DNA of 6,167 nucleotides from Anaerolineales bacterium (GTDB taxonomy: Bacteria > Chloroflexota > Anaerolineae > 4572-78 > NAK82). Location of the stretch: NCBI GenBank assembly GCA_024643945.1, contig JAHELX010000380.1, positions 1-6,167 of the forward strand, read 5' to 3'. Shown here piece after piece: positions 5,821-6,167 of this stretch. The stretch's first letter is position 1. Each line of letters begins with the position of its first letter. The position numbers were made by a program, and so were the translations under genes. The notes under the pieces are model-generated. The model had not been told where the DNA came from. It was given only the letters and a program-made list of their open reading frames with translations, and did not search any database.

Positions 5821-6167
5821 TCAATGAAAGGTGACATATTGGCTCAGTCGCTCCACCACCTCGCCCTTTGTATTACGGACGATCACTTCCAGCGGCATCT
5901 GGCCGGGCAGAGAGTGAGTGGCACAGGCTATACACGGATCGTAGGCCCGAAAAGCCATCTCGATCCGGTTCAGAATTCCCTCCGTGATCTGTGTTCCTTT
6001 GCTGATCACCCCCATCGCCGCCTTCTTGATGCTCAGGCACATGGCGCCGTAATTATGGGCTGTAGCCACAATGATGTTCAGCTTTTGTACGATCCCTCTG
6101 TCGTCCGTCTTGTAGTGATGGATCAGGCTTCCACGGGGCGCTTCCACCACTCCCACTCCCTCGCTGG
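5821..6167 (-). CDS. [NiFe] hydrogenase large (alpha) subunit, group 3-like, C-terminal part
   Basis: The gene runs off the right edge of the window; about 115 C-terminal residues are visible. EGVGVVEAPRGSLIHHY near the edge is the conserved C-terminal region of the family. AYDPCIACATH (motif DPCxxCxxH, encoded at 5940-5914) supplies two of the four cysteines that bind the Ni-Fe centre; the other two (N-terminal CxxC) are outside the window. In this family a dedicated protease cuts after the His of this motif once nickel is inserted, which here would remove a 30-residue tail starting SLPGQMPL. The DPCxxCATH-xLPGQMPLEV style resembles the cytoplasmic group 3c/3d enzymes (MvhA/HoxH-like), which oxidise or produce H2 with soluble electron carriers; the exact subgroup is an inference. 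No maturation protease gene is in the window. The GTG at 6156 is an internal Val codon, not a start. Confidence 0.93.
   Translation of the reverse strand, partial: SEGVGVVEAPRGSLIHHYKTDDRGIVQKLNIIVATAHNYGAMCLSIKKAAMGVISKGTQITEGILNRIEMAFRAYDPCIACATHSLPGQMPLEVIVRNTKGEVVERLSQYVTFH

Noticed and set aside
1..6167. CRISPR array, tRNA, rRNA, insertion sequence or attachment site
   Set aside because: There are no spaced direct repeats, no tRNA cloverleaf, no transposase or integrase coding, and no terminal inverted repeats with target duplications.

Overview
The window is a moderately high-GC bacterial chromosome segment with one AT-rich regulatory patch. Its gene set suggests an anaerobic or facultative lineage such as Chloroflexota/Anaerolineae. 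It has a group 3-like [NiFe] hydrogenase large subunit, a COG1205 helicase with a C-terminal cysteine cluster, a PrsW-type membrane protease and two XRE-cupin regulators. That assignment is an inference from gene content and protein style; there is no rRNA or other marker gene here.

Left part (5-1428): two paralogous XRE-family regulators, each an N-terminal helix-turn-helix followed by a C-terminal cupin, are transcribed divergently from a 236-bp AT-rich spacer. Each gene has a good sigma70-type promoter in the spacer (TTGACA-17-TATTAT for the minus-strand gene, TTGTCA-17-TAGAAT for the plus-strand gene). Inverted repeats lie at or next to both promoters, so auto- and cross-regulation is likely.

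Middle (820-4990): the plus-strand regulator, a MrfA/YprA-like DEAH-box helicase and a multi-pass PrsW-family protease form a tight operon. Two bases separate the first two genes and 49 bases overlap between the second and third. The arrangement puts a DNA-processing helicase and an intramembrane protease under a regulator that probably senses a small molecule.

Right part (4991-6167): the minus strand carries the 3' end of a [NiFe] hydrogenase large subunit gene, then a small stand-alone cyclic-nucleotide-binding-domain protein with a strong ribosome binding site, probably in one operon. Between this and the PrsW gene lies a roughly 300-bp non-coding stretch. On the plus strand it has an extended -10 promoter, a sequence that folds into a compact three-way junction starting at the predicted transcription start, a 20-nt pure pyrimidine tract containing an anti-Shine-Dalgarno-like CCTCCT, and two tandem strong hairpins. 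This is the best candidate in the window for an undescribed element: a free-standing structured small RNA.
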